The notes: generated from the sequence alone by a model not told the origin. Counted from the stretch's first letter, positions 45,983 through 55,489 are shown. The stretch is 64,000 bases of DNA from GCA-003244245 sp036494005 (GCA_036494005.1 DASXOV010000074.1:1-64000); one strand, 5' to 3'. Made by a program: numbers and translations.

Positions 45983-46540
45983 GTGAATGGCGAGCGCTGC
46001 ACCGCCCGCAAGACCAACGGAGACCCGTGCAGAGGCTGGAGAGTTGACGGGTCCGACAAGTGCAACCGGCACCTGTTCAATCCCACCGCCAGGGCCAAGG
46101 CAGCGGTGCGGGGCGAGGTCATGCGCTGGGGCCTCGGTGACACCACCACGGACCCCGGGGAGACCCTGCTCCGGTTGGTCAGCCAGGCCGCTACCCGCGC
46201 ACAGCGGTACGCCGACGAGCTCGAGCAACTGGTGGCCGACTCCCCCAACCTGCGGGCCGCTCTGGTCGCCCAGTCCTATGGGGAGTTCGGGCCCACCGGG
46301 GAGTACGTGCGCGGCCTCGCCCAGTTGGAAGCGGCCGAGCGGGACCGGTGCGCCGGGTTCTGCGCCAAGGCCATCGCGGCAGGACTAGCGGAGCGGCAGG
46401 TCCACCTCGCCGAGAAGCAGGGAGCGCTGATCGCCGAGGTGCTGCGCGCCGTGCTGAACGACCCCGAGCTCGGGCTGACAGAGCAGCAGCGGAGGGCGAT
46501 GCCTCATGTCGCTCGACGCCATTTGTCTCTCGCAAGCTGA
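45983..46540 (+). CDS. terS: Small terminase subunit (probable)
   Basis: 185 aa from GTG 45983 with GAGGGAGG. N-terminal RCTARKTNGDPCRGWRVDGS, then DKCNRHLF is a Cys/His knuckle seen in actinophage small terminases, followed by helices (LRLVSQAATRAQRYADEL). It overlaps the large subunit gene by 35 bp. In the family it recognises the packaging site and loads the motor. Confidence 0.7.
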   Translation: MNGERCTARKTNGDPCRGWRVDGSDKCNRHLFNPTARAKAAVRGEVMRWGLGDTTTDPGETLLRLVSQAATRAQRYADELEQLVADSPNLRAALVAQSYGEFGPTGEYVRGLAQLEAAERDRCAGFCAKAIAAGLAERQVHLAEKQGALIAEVLRAVLNDPELGLTEQQRRAMPHVARRHLSLAS

Positions 46541-48017
46541 CCGGGCGGCGTGGGGATCCGCGCTCGACGAACTCGAACAGGACCAGCAGTCCGCGGCCCA
46601 CCTCACCGACCCGTCGCTGTGGGTCGTTGATCGTCTCGACGAGCACGTGTGGTCCAAGCAGGACCAGATCATGCGCGCCGTGGTGGAGCACCGCCGCACC
46701 GCGGTCCGCTCCTGCCACTCGGCCGGCAAGTCGCATCTGGCGTCGCGGATCGTGGCGTGGTGGCTCAGTGTCCACGCGCCCGGTGAGGCGTTCGTGGTCA
46801 CCACGGCACCCACCTACGCGCAGGTCCGGGCCATTCTGTGGCGCTACATCCGGCAGGCCCACCGCAAGGGCAACCTGCCGGGGCGCGTGAACCAAACCGA
46901 ATGGCACCTCGGCGAGGATCTCGTCGCGTTCGGCCGCAAACCCGCCGACCACGACGAGGCGGCCTTCCAGGGCATCCACGCCCGGTGGGTGCTGGTGGTG
47001 CTGGACGAGGCATCCGGCATCCCCGAGCAGTTGTGGGTCGCTGCGGATGCGCTGACCACCAACCCGGACTGTCGGATCCTCGCGATCGGCAACCCGGACA
47101 ACTCGGCGTCGCACTTCGCCCGGGTGTGCAACCCGGGCAGCTTGTGGCACGTCATCGGTGTCTCGGCGTTCGACACCCCGAACTTCACCGACGAGCAGGT
47201 CCCCGACGAGCTGCGCCAGCTGCTGATCAGCCGGTCGTGGGCGGAGGAGAAGCTCCTCGAGTGGGGCGAAGACAACCCCATCTACCGCTCCAAGGTTCTC
47301 GGCGAGTTCTCTGTCGACGACCCCGGCCGGGTAATCCGGGGGTCCGACCTCGCCGCGTGCCGCATCGCCCCGCACGACCCTCGGGCCGCCGGCGAACTGA
47401 CCCCGGTCGAGTTGGGTGTCGATGTGGGTGGCGGCGGGGACGAGACCGTGGTCCGGGAGCGCCGCGGCGTGGTGGCGGGCCGGGAGTGGCGGGAGTTCTC
47501 CGACCAGCCGTCCACGATCGCCCCGCTGATCCTGCGGGCCATCCGCGAAACCGGCGCCGCTGCGGTGAAGGTCGACGAGATCGGTGTCGGCCGCGGCGTG
47601 ATCGGCGAGTTGCAGAACATGGCGGCCGCGGACCGGCATCAGGCCCGGATCGTCCCGGTGAACGTGTCGACAGCGGCCCGCCGGGTGGACCAGTTCGAGA
47701 ACGTGCGGGCCGAGATCTGGTGGGAGATCGGCCGGCTGCTCTCGCAGGACCGGCAGTGGGACCTGTCGGGGATGGACAACGCGGACACCACGGTGGCCCA
47801 GTTGTTGGAGCCGCGCTGGGAGGTCGGGCCGAAGGGCCGGATCCGGATCGAGAAGAAAGACGAGATCCGGAAGCGTCTCGGCCGGTCCCCGGACAACGCG
47901 GACGCCCTGCTGCTGGCGTTCTACACCCCGAAGGGCTCGGCGACGGGCTTCCTCGATCAACTGGTCAGCAGTGACCAGCAGCAAGACAACAGTGCTTCAC
48001 TGACTCTCGGGAGATAA
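46506..48017 (+). CDS. terL: Large terminase subunit
   Basis: 503 aa. ATPase domain: Walker A-like SCHSAGKS at 69-76 and Walker B VLVVLDEAS with D167/E168. Nuclease domain: D306 (GVDVGGGGDET), an acid near 357 (VDEIGVGRG) and D466 (DNADALLLAF), the three metal-binding aspartates of the RNase H-like packaging nuclease. Normal length. Pumps DNA into the procapsid and cuts it to genome lengths. Confidence 0.93.
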   Translation: MSLDAICLSQADRAAWGSALDELEQDQQSAAHLTDPSLWVVDRLDEHVWSKQDQIMRAVVEHRRTAVRSCHSAGKSHLASRIVAWWLSVHAPGEAFVVTTAPTYAQVRAILWRYIRQAHRKGNLPGRVNQTEWHLGEDLVAFGRKPADHDEAAFQGIHARWVLVVLDEASGIPEQLWVAADALTTNPDCRILAIGNPDNSASHFARVCNPGSLWHVIGVSAFDTPNFTDEQVPDELRQLLISRSWAEEKLLEWGEDNPIYRSKVLGEFSVDDPGRVIRGSDLAACRIAPHDPRAAGELTPVELGVDVGGGGDETVVRERRGVVAGREWREFSDQPSTIAPLILRAIRETGAAAVKVDEIGVGRGVIGELQNMAAADRHQARIVPVNVSTAARRVDQFENVRAEIWWEIGRLLSQDRQWDLSGMDNADTTVAQLLEPRWEVGPKGRIRIEKKDEIRKRLGRSPDNADALLLAFYTPKGSATGFLDQLVSSDQQQDNSASLTLGR

Positions 48018-48020
48018 CTC

Positions 48021-48266
48021 ATGGCTCGACACTCTGCGACCAGCACCCCCCGGTTCCCTTCGGTTCGTCGTTCCGCTGCGGTGTGCGCCGCGGTGGTCCC
48101 CGCCGGGTTCCTCGTACTCGGTGGCGTGGCGGCGGCGGGCACGGACGTCCCGGTGTGTCACGACAACGTGGTGTGCGCACCGGTCAACGCCGGACCGGTG
48201 AACGTGCACGACCTGCTGGTGCCGGTCAACATCCCGGTGACCATTCACGACGTGCTTGGCGGCTAG
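48021..48266 (+). CDS. Small secreted protein, chaplin/rodlin-like composition
   Basis: 81 aa from ATG 48021. Basic N-terminus and signal-like hydrophobic core (AAVCAAVVPAGFLVLGGVAA) with AAAG at the likely cleavage site, then a short mature part with one Cys pair (VCHDNVVC) and repeated V-N-V/V-N-I strands. Predicted secreted. Unexpected between terminase and portal genes, so probably an added gene. Confidence 0.6.
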   Translation: MARHSATSTPRFPSVRRSAAVCAAVVPAGFLVLGGVAAAGTDVPVCHDNVVCAPVNAGPVNVHDLLVPVNIPVTIHDVLGG

Positions 48267-48528
48267 CGGAACAGCGGGTGCGGGCGATCGTTTTCGCTAC
48301 GTGCGGCGGGGGTGTGCGGTGGCCGCTTTGCTGTGGGTGCTGTGGCCTCTCGGTGGTCTGCACGACGGGTGGGTGCAGACCTACCCGAACATCCTCGCCT
48401 CGGTGCTGTGCGGGATCGCGCTGTGGCTGTGGGGACGCCGCCACCTGCGGCGTCTCCATCTACGCCACCGGGAGTTGCTGGACACGCACCGACGCATCCT
48501 GGAGGCCGTGGAGGGGCGCGCCCCGTGA
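48256..48528 (+). CDS. Two-span membrane protein
   Basis: Up to 90 aa from TTG 48256; GTG 48301 is an alternative start. Spans AVAALLWVLWPLGGL and ILASVLCGIALWLWG, then a basic helical tail (RRHLRRLHLRHRELLDTH). Overlaps its neighbours at both ends. Unknown. Confidence 0.5.
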   Translation: MAASGTAGAGDRFRYVRRGCAVAALLWVLWPLGGLHDGWVQTYPNILASVLCGIALWLWGRRHLRRLHLRHRELLDTHRRILEAVEGRAP

Positions 48529-48923
48529 CTGACTGTGCGCGATGCGGGGACTGTTGCGACCCAGTGATCATCACTTTCGATCCGAAGGAACGCGCTGCCG
48601 CGAGGATCGCTGAGGACGGCGACAAGATGCCGGACTGGGCGCGTCACCAGTACCAGTTCTTCCTGGACAACTGGACAAGCACGAGCACCTTCACCGCCGC
48701 CGACGGCGACACCGTGCACCGGGTGCGCTGCGACCAGTTCAACCCGGACACCCGCCAGTGCGAGGCGCATGACGACAGGCCGCGGGTGTGCTCGGAGTTC
48801 CCCTGGTATGGCCGCTCCCCGCACGACCCGGACAGTCGCGGCATCGCGGACTCCCTGTCCCCACGCTGCTCCTACCACGCCGACGTGCGCACCATGCTTC
48901 CGATCGTCGAGGTTCGCTCATGA
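48525..48923 (+). CDS. YkgJ-type cysteine-cluster protein
   Basis: 132 aa from GTG 48525. CARCGDCCDP at the N-terminus, then CDQFNPDTRQCEAHDDRPRV, then CSEFPW and a final C: the CxxCxxCC...C...C pattern of YkgJ-family zinc/iron-sulfur proteins. Inserted between terminase and portal. Activity unknown. Confidence 0.7.
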   Translation: MTDCARCGDCCDPVIITFDPKERAAARIAEDGDKMPDWARHQYQFFLDNWTSTSTFTAADGDTVHRVRCDQFNPDTRQCEAHDDRPRVCSEFPWYGRSPHDPDSRGIADSLSPRCSYHADVRTMLPIVEVRS

Positions 48924-49072
48924 CCACCGCAGATCCCGAGCACGAGTGCGCCCCGCCCGATCCTGGTGACGGCCTGACAGTCACCTTCTACACCTGCGGG
49001 TGCGGCCAGACGTGGCTGTTGCACCGCGATGGTGACAACCCGGGCGAGTGGCAGATGGTCAACCAGGACTGA
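48920..49072 (+). CDS. Small metal-binding protein
   Basis: 50 aa from ATG 48920 (ATGA overlap). HECAPP..TFYTCGCGQTWLLH resembles a single zinc ribbon. Unknown. Confidence 0.5.
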   Translation: MTTADPEHECAPPDPGDGLTVTFYTCGCGQTWLLHRDGDNPGEWQMVNQD

Positions 49073-49088
49073 CCCCGGGGGTGTCGCA

Positions 49089-51785
49089 GTGTCGAAGCGC
49101 CGCCACCGGAATCTGACGAAGGCCGCGGCGCGCCCTGTCGCACCCGCTGCCACGTTCACCGCCGAGCAGGTGCAGGCACTGCTGCAGTCCCAGAACAAGA
49201 CGGGCCAGCTGGCGACGATGCTGCCCCGCACCGACCCGCAGGTGCCGTTCGGGCCTGGCCTACCCCTGCAGCCCTCCCTGATCGACCCGCCGCGCGATGA
49301 CGGATCTGGGCGCAGCGAACCCCGCATCTACGAGTACCCGGTCACGATCAACCTCCCGGGTGTCTCCGACCGGCACGTGCCGTGGAAGGTGCTCCGGGAT
49401 GCTGCCGAAATCCCGATCGTCAGGGATTGCATCCGCATCCGGAAAAGCAAGCTCGCGGCCCGCGAATGGGACATTGTCATCACCAAGCGGGCGTTGCAGA
49501 CCTACAAGCAGCAGGACCCCGACACGTCGTCGGTGCAGATCAAGAAGGATCTGCGGGACAAGCTGAACCCGGAGATCGCGCGGCTCATCGAGTTCTGGCA
49601 GCAACCCGACCCGCAGCAAGGTGAGGACTTCGCCGCGTGGGCCACGAAGGGGCTCGAAGAGCACCATGTGCTGGACGCCCTGGCGATCTACCCGTACCGC
49701 AACCGCGGCGGGCAGCAGATGGGGTTCCGCATCCTCGACGGATCCACGGTAAAGCCGTTGTTGGATCATCTCGGTGGCCGCCCCATGCCTCCGCAGCCCG
49801 CCTACCAGCAGGTGTTGTGGGGGTTCCCGCGGGGGGAGTTCGTCGCGGACTGCGACACCGACGGGAAGGTGCTCAACGGGTACACCGCGGACCGCCTGAT
49901 TTACCGGCGCCGTGAGCTTCGCACCTTCTCCCCTTACGGGATGTCCGGGGTGGAGCAGGCGCTGACCGATGTGGACCTCTACTTGAGGCGCCACGAGTGG
50001 AATAGGGGCCAGTGGTCTGATGGGGTGGCCCCCGCCGGGTGGATTTTGAACGACGGCGCCGAGTCGTGGACCCCGCAGCAGTTGGCGGAGTACTCCCGCG
50101 CGTTCAACGATCTCTATTCCGGTAAGACGCTGGAGCGGATGCGGTTTCATCTGCTGCCGCCGGGGATGCACCCGCAGGAAACCGCTGATGTTGGGGAGAA
50201 GTTCAAACCCGACTACGACCTGCATTTGATCAAACTGGTGGCGATGCACCTGGACACCACCATCGCCGAGTTGGGGTTCACCGAATCCAAGGGCCTCGGT
50301 TCCTCCGGGTATCACGAGGGCCAGGAGAACGTTCAGGAACGCAAAGCGGACGCCCCCGACCAGCGGTGGCTGCAGGGCGTGCTCACCGGCATTTCCCGCA
50401 CCTACCTGGGGATGCCCGACGAACTGGAGTTCCGTTTCCTCGGGTTGGACTCTGAGGATGAGGACGCGGCGGATGAGGTGCTGGACCGCCAAGTCAAGGG
50501 CGGCCGGTTGACCCTGAACGAGTCCCGGGAGGAGCAGGGCCGCGCCCCGTACTCCTTCGCCGAGGCCGACATGCCGATCGTGGAGACCGGCCGCGGGATC
50601 ATCTTCCTGGAGAACTCGTCGAAGTTGGCGCCTCCGGGGGAGATGATCACCCCTGCGCAGGCCCCGCCGTCAACGGCCCCACCGGAGGGTGAGGACGCCC
50701 AGCCTGGCAGCGAGGACCCCGCGACCGGGCAGCAGCAGGGGCAGAAACCGGCGCCGAAACCGGCGGCCGGGCAGGGGCAGCCGAAACCCGCCAGTGACGG
50801 GCAGGACGCGGCGAAGGCGGAGATCGCGGCGTTCTGGAAGTGGCACAAGAACGGCCACACTGTGGGCCGCAGACCGTTCGTGTTCAAGGCTGCGACCCGC
50901 ACCGACGCCATGCTCCACGAGGTGCCACTGGACCGCGTGGTGTTCAAGACTGCGGGTGGTGGTGCTCGCCCAAAAGTCCTGGACCCGAAGGACCGGGACG
51001 CGTGGCCGGCGTGGGCGAAGGACCGGGAGACCGCCAGGTTCTGGGCGGCCCGGATGCGGGAGGCTTTGAGTGGGGCACCGACCCGGATGATCGCCACCCG
51101 GTGGCTCGCCCTCCGCAAAACCACCACGGCTGATCCGCAGACCGAAGCCCGGCGCCGGGACGCCCTCGCGTGGCTGTCGGCGCTGGGGTTCAGCGTGACC
51201 CCGCAGATCCGGCGCACGTTGACCGGCCTGTACACGGACGCCTACATGCTCGGGGACCACTCCGCACAAGTCCTACTCGGTCAGATCGAGCACGACCCCG
51301 AGTGGAACGGGTGGCAACCCGGGGACACCGCGGCCACCACGGAGCGGATCGCCGAGGCGGACCTGTCCCCCGGGTTGCAGCGCATGCTCGCCCAGGCCGA
51401 CCGGATCGCCACCGGCATCAACCACACCCGGGCGCGGGACGTGGCCGAGGTGCTCGCGGATGCGGTGGATGAGCAGCCCACCGTGGACGAACTGGACGCC
51501 GACCTGGCCGAGGTCCTAGAGGACGCCGACGCGGCGGAGATGATCGCCGAAACCGAGGTGGCCCGAGGGATCGCTCAGGCCGCCACGGACCGGTACACCA
51601 TCGCGCCGGGGATCACCCGTTACCTGTGGGCCACGGGCTCGGGGAACGTGTGTGTCCGCTGCCAAGCCAACGAAGACGCGGGGCCGATCCTGATCGGCCA
51701 GTCCTTCCCGAACGGCGGGGCTCCTCCCCTCCATCCGAGGTGCGCCTGCGCGCTCCTGCCAGATTTGTCCGGATTGATCCTCTGA
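49089..51785 (+). CDS. Portal protein fused to MuF-like head protein
   Basis: 898 aa from GTG 49089. Residues about 50-520 are an SPP1/HK97-type portal (RKSKLAAREWDIVI; FSPYGMSGVEQALTDVDLYL). A Pro/Gln/Gly-rich linker follows (about 530-600), then a MuF-like C-terminal domain ending in VCVRCQANEDAGPI and PPLHPRCACALLPD. In most phages the two are separate genes. The portal forms the ring at one vertex through which DNA passes; MuF proteins are minor internal head components. Confidence 0.88.
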   Translation: MSKRRHRNLTKAAARPVAPAATFTAEQVQALLQSQNKTGQLATMLPRTDPQVPFGPGLPLQPSLIDPPRDDGSGRSEPRIYEYPVTINLPGVSDRHVPWKVLRDAAEIPIVRDCIRIRKSKLAAREWDIVITKRALQTYKQQDPDTSSVQIKKDLRDKLNPEIARLIEFWQQPDPQQGEDFAAWATKGLEEHHVLDALAIYPYRNRGGQQMGFRILDGSTVKPLLDHLGGRPMPPQPAYQQVLWGFPRGEFVADCDTDGKVLNGYTADRLIYRRRELRTFSPYGMSGVEQALTDVDLYLRRHEWNRGQWSDGVAPAGWILNDGAESWTPQQLAEYSRAFNDLYSGKTLERMRFHLLPPGMHPQETADVGEKFKPDYDLHLIKLVAMHLDTTIAELGFTESKGLGSSGYHEGQENVQERKADAPDQRWLQGVLTGISRTYLGMPDELEFRFLGLDSEDEDAADEVLDRQVKGGRLTLNESREEQGRAPYSFAEADMPIVETGRGIIFLENSSKLAPPGEMITPAQAPPSTAPPEGEDAQPGSEDPATGQQQGQKPAPKPAAGQGQPKPASDGQDAAKAEIAAFWKWHKNGHTVGRRPFVFKAATRTDAMLHEVPLDRVVFKTAGGGARPKVLDPKDRDAWPAWAKDRETARFWAARMREALSGAPTRMIATRWLALRKTTTADPQTEARRRDALAWLSALGFSVTPQIRRTLTGLYTDAYMLGDHSAQVLLGQIEHDPEWNGWQPGDTAATTERIAEADLSPGLQRMLAQADRIATGINHTRARDVAEVLADAVDEQPTVDELDADLAEVLEDADAAEMIAETEVARGIAQAATDRYTIAPGITRYLWATGSGNVCVRCQANEDAGPILIGQSFPNGGAPPLHPRCACALLPDLSGLIL

Positions 51786-51836
51786 GAAGAGATTTTCCCC
51801 TTGTGCCTGGCCGGATGGCCGTAAGGAGCACGCCTG

Positions 51837-53390
51837 ATGGCTGACACGCTGACCTATGTCTACGCGGCCGACATCACCAAGTCGGAGCGGGACGACAACG
51901 GCGACCTGCTGGTGTACGGCAAGGCCACCGGATCCGATCTGGACATGGACGGGCAGCGTTGCGACCCGGAGTGGCTCAAGACGGCCATGCCCGCCTGGTT
52001 CGAGTGGGGCAACATCCGCGAGATGCACCAGCCTGTGTGCGCTGGTGTCGGTGTCGAGCTGACCAATGACGGCGACGACTGGTACATCAAGTCGAAGGTC
52101 GTCGACCCGGGCACCGCGAAGAAGATCGAGGCGGGCGCGCTCAAGGGCTACTCGATCGGCGTCAAGACGCCGGTGATCCGCAAGCGGGATGGTCAGGAGT
52201 GGATCGCGGGCGGCTCAATCTGCGAAACCTCCTACGTTGACCGGCCGTGCCTGCCGACGGCCAAGATGATGATCTGCAAGGCGGCGGGTGTCGATGCCCC
52301 GTTTGAGCCAGTGGAAGCCGAGGATGCAGCCGTAATGCCAGTGCCCACCCCGGCCGATCTGGCGAAGTCGCTGAGCAAGACCAGCGCGCTGACGGACGAG
52401 GCCACCGGGGCACCCGCCGAGCAGGTCACGGAGGAGGGCGAGCTGGAGCGGCAGCCCGCGGCCGAGGACACCGGCGGCGACGCGCAGCGGGTCACCGTCG
52501 AGGTGAAGGGCGCCGGGTTCGACTCCGATGAGATCGTGAAGCGCATCGTCGCCGAACTCGGGAAGCGGCAGTTCACCCAGTCCGAGCGGGATGACGCCGC
52601 CGACAAGGACCAAGCGCTCCCAGACGGGTCGTTCCCGATCAAGTCGGTGGCCGACTTGAAGAACGCTATTCAGGCGATCGGCCGGGCGAAGGACCCCGCG
52701 AAAGCGAAGGCCCACATCAAGGCCCGCGCGAAGGCGCTCGGTAAGGAGAACCTGGTCCCCGACGGGTGGAAGGGCGCCGACCCGGATCTGACCAAGGTCG
52801 ACGGGGAGCAGACCCACGACCCGGCGGAGATCGCCGCTGTCCGCGACGGGCTGATCAGCCTCATCAAGGCCGAACTGGACGAACTGTCCGAGGGCGACCC
52901 GGAGTTGTGCGACGTCGGGGAACTGCTGTGCTCGCTGAAGTACTTGATGTGCTGGTGGGAGGGCGAAGCCGCCGCCGGTGAGACCGACGCGCCGTACGAG
53001 CGCCCAACCGAGGAGACCGTGCTGATGGCCGCCCAGCCCACCACCGTGAAGACCGAGACCTCCGAGCCCGAGAAGCCGGGCCCGACCGATGATGATGCGC
53101 ACCTCACCGAGCTGGTGAAGAGCGCTGTCGCTGACGCGTTGAAGACCTCCGAGGAGCGCATGAAGGCGCTGGAGGCCGATCTCGCGAAGGCTTTGGCGCT
53201 GCCGGAACCGGGAGGACCGGTGCTCACACGCACCGCAACCCAGGAAGCGCAGGCCCGCAACACCGACGCCACGCGGATGGAATCCGAGGCCAACGACCTG
53301 CTGCGGAAGGCAGCGGCGGCCACGGACACCTATCTCGCGCAGGGCTACCGGGAGCGGGCGCGGCAACTGCTGGAGAAGGCAGCCGCGTAG
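51837..53390 (+). CDS. Capsid maturation protease with scaffold-like tail
   Basis: 517 aa from ATG 51837 with AAGGAGC. N-terminal about 170 residues: LVYGKATGSDLDMDGQRCD, WFEWGNIREMHQP, KKIEAG..GYSIGVKTP, which is the prohead-protease pattern with a probable catalytic His in REMH and Ser in YSIG. The rest is acidic and coiled (RMKALEADLAKALALPEPGG), suited to an internal scaffold that the protease removes. Ends before a terminator. Confidence 0.75.
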   Translation: MADTLTYVYAADITKSERDDNGDLLVYGKATGSDLDMDGQRCDPEWLKTAMPAWFEWGNIREMHQPVCAGVGVELTNDGDDWYIKSKVVDPGTAKKIEAGALKGYSIGVKTPVIRKRDGQEWIAGGSICETSYVDRPCLPTAKMMICKAAGVDAPFEPVEAEDAAVMPVPTPADLAKSLSKTSALTDEATGAPAEQVTEEGELERQPAAEDTGGDAQRVTVEVKGAGFDSDEIVKRIVAELGKRQFTQSERDDAADKDQALPDGSFPIKSVADLKNAIQAIGRAKDPAKAKAHIKARAKALGKENLVPDGWKGADPDLTKVDGEQTHDPAEIAAVRDGLISLIKAELDELSEGDPELCDVGELLCSLKYLMCWWEGEAAAGETDAPYERPTEETVLMAAQPTTVKTETSEPEKPGPTDDDAHLTELVKSAVADALKTSEERMKALEADLAKALALPEPGGPVLTRTATQEAQARNTDATRMESEANDLLRKAAAATDTYLAQGYRERARQLLEKAAA

Positions 53391-53419
53391 CGCGTTTCCC
53401 TGCCCGTTTCCCCCCTTCA

Positions 53420-53442
53420 CCCCGCCGGTGTGCGGGGTTTTC
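53420..53442 (+). terminator. Intrinsic terminator between protease and capsid genes
   Basis: Stem CCCCGC-CGGTGT-GCGGGG followed by TTTTC. It lies inside the structural operon, 19 bp before the capsid gene start. Confidence 0.85.
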
Positions 53443-53461
53443 TTGTGAAAGGAGCCGTTTC

Positions 53462-55192
53462 GTGGCTCTCCCCGCTAACGTCGAACTGCTGTTCGGCGAG
53501 CGCCCTGAGGCGCCGAAACTCCCCGCCGCCGAGGTGTCGGCACGGTTCGATGAACTCACCAAGGCCATCGACGTCGCCCCCCAGCGGGAGGTGTCCCGGG
53601 AGGACGTCGCCGGGTTCGCCAAGGGCCAGCGCATCGAGTTCGGCCGCGCCCAGGCGCCCACCTCGGCGTACGATGCGCTGTCCAAGTCTCTGACCCCGGA
53701 CATTCGCAAGGGCCTCTCCGAGGATGACCTCGCGTCGGTGTCGGCAGCCCTCGAGCAGTTGAAGGCCGCGACCCCGAGCCTGACGAAGGACATCAACCTC
53801 ACCAACCCGATTTCGACCGGTTTGGTCGCTTTCGACCTTGAGGCTCCTGCGAAAATGCTTTTTCCGCGGCCGACGCCGCTGCGGAACCGTATCCCCCGTA
53901 CTCGCGGGTACGGCACCAGCCACAAGTTCAAGGTGATCTCCGGTATCACCGGCTCGGGCACCGGCGGTGTGGGGAACCTTCACCCCGGCATCGTGGACAG
54001 CACGCAGACGAACTTCGCGGTTTCCGGTGCCAGTAACTCGCTGTACTACCACCGGGGCCCGAAGATCAGCTACGCCGGGTACGACGTCACCGTGCCCTAC
54101 GTGCAGAACGGCGTCTCGGATGAGGTGACCTGGTCCGCGCAGTTCGCCGGCCAGGGCTACCAGGACATTCGGTCGCTGTCCCGCACCAGCCTGCTGTACT
54201 CCAGCATGCTGATGGAGGAGCGGCTGCTGCTCATGAACCGCGGCACCACTTCCGGGTTCTCCGGGGCCATGGCCGCCCCTACCGGTGTGACCCTCACCGA
54301 CCGGGCACCGGCCGCCGGGGAGACTGCGCTGTCCGGGGTGACCACCAACATCTACGTCAAGGTCACCTCTGATGCGGGGGCGTTCGGCGAGTCCGTGGCC
54401 ACCGCCGCCGCGACCGTGGCCGTCACCTCCGGGCACGTCGTGGACCTGGCCTTCACCGACGCCGCGCAGGCACTGGGCTACAACTATTACGTGTCCACCG
54501 GCGCGTCGGATCCGGGGGACGCGTCCCGCTGGTTCTGGCAGCGCGTCTCTGGCCTCCCGACCGGAGGGAAGATCGTCCTGCAGGGCGCGCTCCCCACCGG
54601 CGGGAAGACGGTGCCCACCTCGGACACCTCCGCCTACCCGGCGGCCTATGACGGCATCCTGCCGATCGTGATGGGCGCCAACTCCGGGTACAACAAGAAG
54701 ATCAACGCCGCGTTCGCGACCGGTGGAAGCGCCGGAACCGAACTGCAGTCCGGTTTCTCCAGCCTCTACGACTCGGTGAAGGCCGACCCGGACAGGGCGT
54801 TGTTCAACGGCGCCGACCGCAAGCAGCTCTCCGAGGCGCTGAAGACCGGGAACTCCACCAACTACCAACTGAAGATCACGCAGGACGAAATCTCCGGTGT
54901 GACCCTCGGTGACGTGGCGGTGGCGGTCCTCAACGAGGTGACGGGTAAGCGCGTCGAGTTCGAGGTGCACCCGTGGCTGCCGCAGGGGGTCGTGCCGATC
55001 CTCTCGGACACGCTGCCTCTGCCGGATTCGCAGGTCAGCAACGTGTGGTCCGTGGTGAACGTGCAGGACTACATGGGTGTGGACTGGCCGGTGCTGCAGT
55101 TCACCTACGACACCTCGTCGTACTGGTTCGGGACGTTCATCTGCTACGCCCCGCAGTGGAACGGGTGTCTCAGCGGGATCACGAAGGCCTGA
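53462..55192 (+). CDS. Major capsid protein with inserted Ig-like domain
   Basis: 576 aa from GTG 53462 with AAAGGAGCC. N-terminal scaffold-like helical part, then HK97-type pieces (LVAFDLEAPAKMLFPRPTPL; NSLYYHRGPKISYAGYDVTV; SMLMEERLLLMNRGT). Residues about 275-400 form a Gly/Thr/Val-rich module (GVTLTDRAPAAGETALSGVT, then YNYYVSTGAS) typical of fibronectin/Ig-like insertions displayed on capsid surfaces. The C-terminal part returns to capsid-like sequence. The longest structural gene after portal and tape measure. Confidence 0.85.
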   Translation: MALPANVELLFGERPEAPKLPAAEVSARFDELTKAIDVAPQREVSREDVAGFAKGQRIEFGRAQAPTSAYDALSKSLTPDIRKGLSEDDLASVSAALEQLKAATPSLTKDINLTNPISTGLVAFDLEAPAKMLFPRPTPLRNRIPRTRGYGTSHKFKVISGITGSGTGGVGNLHPGIVDSTQTNFAVSGASNSLYYHRGPKISYAGYDVTVPYVQNGVSDEVTWSAQFAGQGYQDIRSLSRTSLLYSSMLMEERLLLMNRGTTSGFSGAMAAPTGVTLTDRAPAAGETALSGVTTNIYVKVTSDAGAFGESVATAAATVAVTSGHVVDLAFTDAAQALGYNYYVSTGASDPGDASRWFWQRVSGLPTGGKIVLQGALPTGGKTVPTSDTSAYPAAYDGILPIVMGANSGYNKKINAAFATGGSAGTELQSGFSSLYDSVKADPDRALFNGADRKQLSEALKTGNSTNYQLKITQDEISGVTLGDVAVAVLNEVTGKRVEFEVHPWLPQGVVPILSDTLPLPDSQVSNVWSVVNVQDYMGVDWPVLQFTYDTSSYWFGTFICYAPQWNGCLSGITKA

Positions 55193-55195
55193 CCA

Positions 55196-55489
55196 GTGCG
55201 GCTGGCCATGCCTGACGGTGCGGTGACGGGCGTCCAGGTCGAGGGCGCCCGCACCGGCCGCACCACCAACTATCAGGGCCGCATCGTCGAGGTCACCAAT
55301 CCGCAGCATGAGAAGGCCCTCCGGGATCTGGGGGCGTTCCCGGTCAACCTGGGTGGCCAGCCAGCCGGGGGCTACCGGTGCGGGTCCTGCGGTTTCGTCG
55401 CCTACTTCACGACCTGCGGGCGCTGCGGCGCCTCATGCCACCGAGAGGAACCCCACGATGCCTGCCGCGCAGAAGCCGACCGAGCCTGA
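55196..55489 (+). CDS. Hypothetical protein with zinc ribbon
   Basis: 97 aa from GTG 55196. VEVTNPQHEKALRDLGAFPV in the middle and YRCGSCGFVAYFTTCGRCGA, then SC at the C-terminus. Position right after the capsid gene suggests a head component or assembly helper. Confidence 0.6.
   Translation: MRLAMPDGAVTGVQVEGARTGRTTNYQGRIVEVTNPQHEKALRDLGAFPVNLGGQPAGGYRCGSCGFVAYFTTCGRCGASCHREEPHDACRAEADRA

Noticed and set aside
44877..45986. Rightward 369-codon frame opposite the mannosyltransferase
   Set aside because: Gln/His/Pro-rich shadow of the membrane protein gene.
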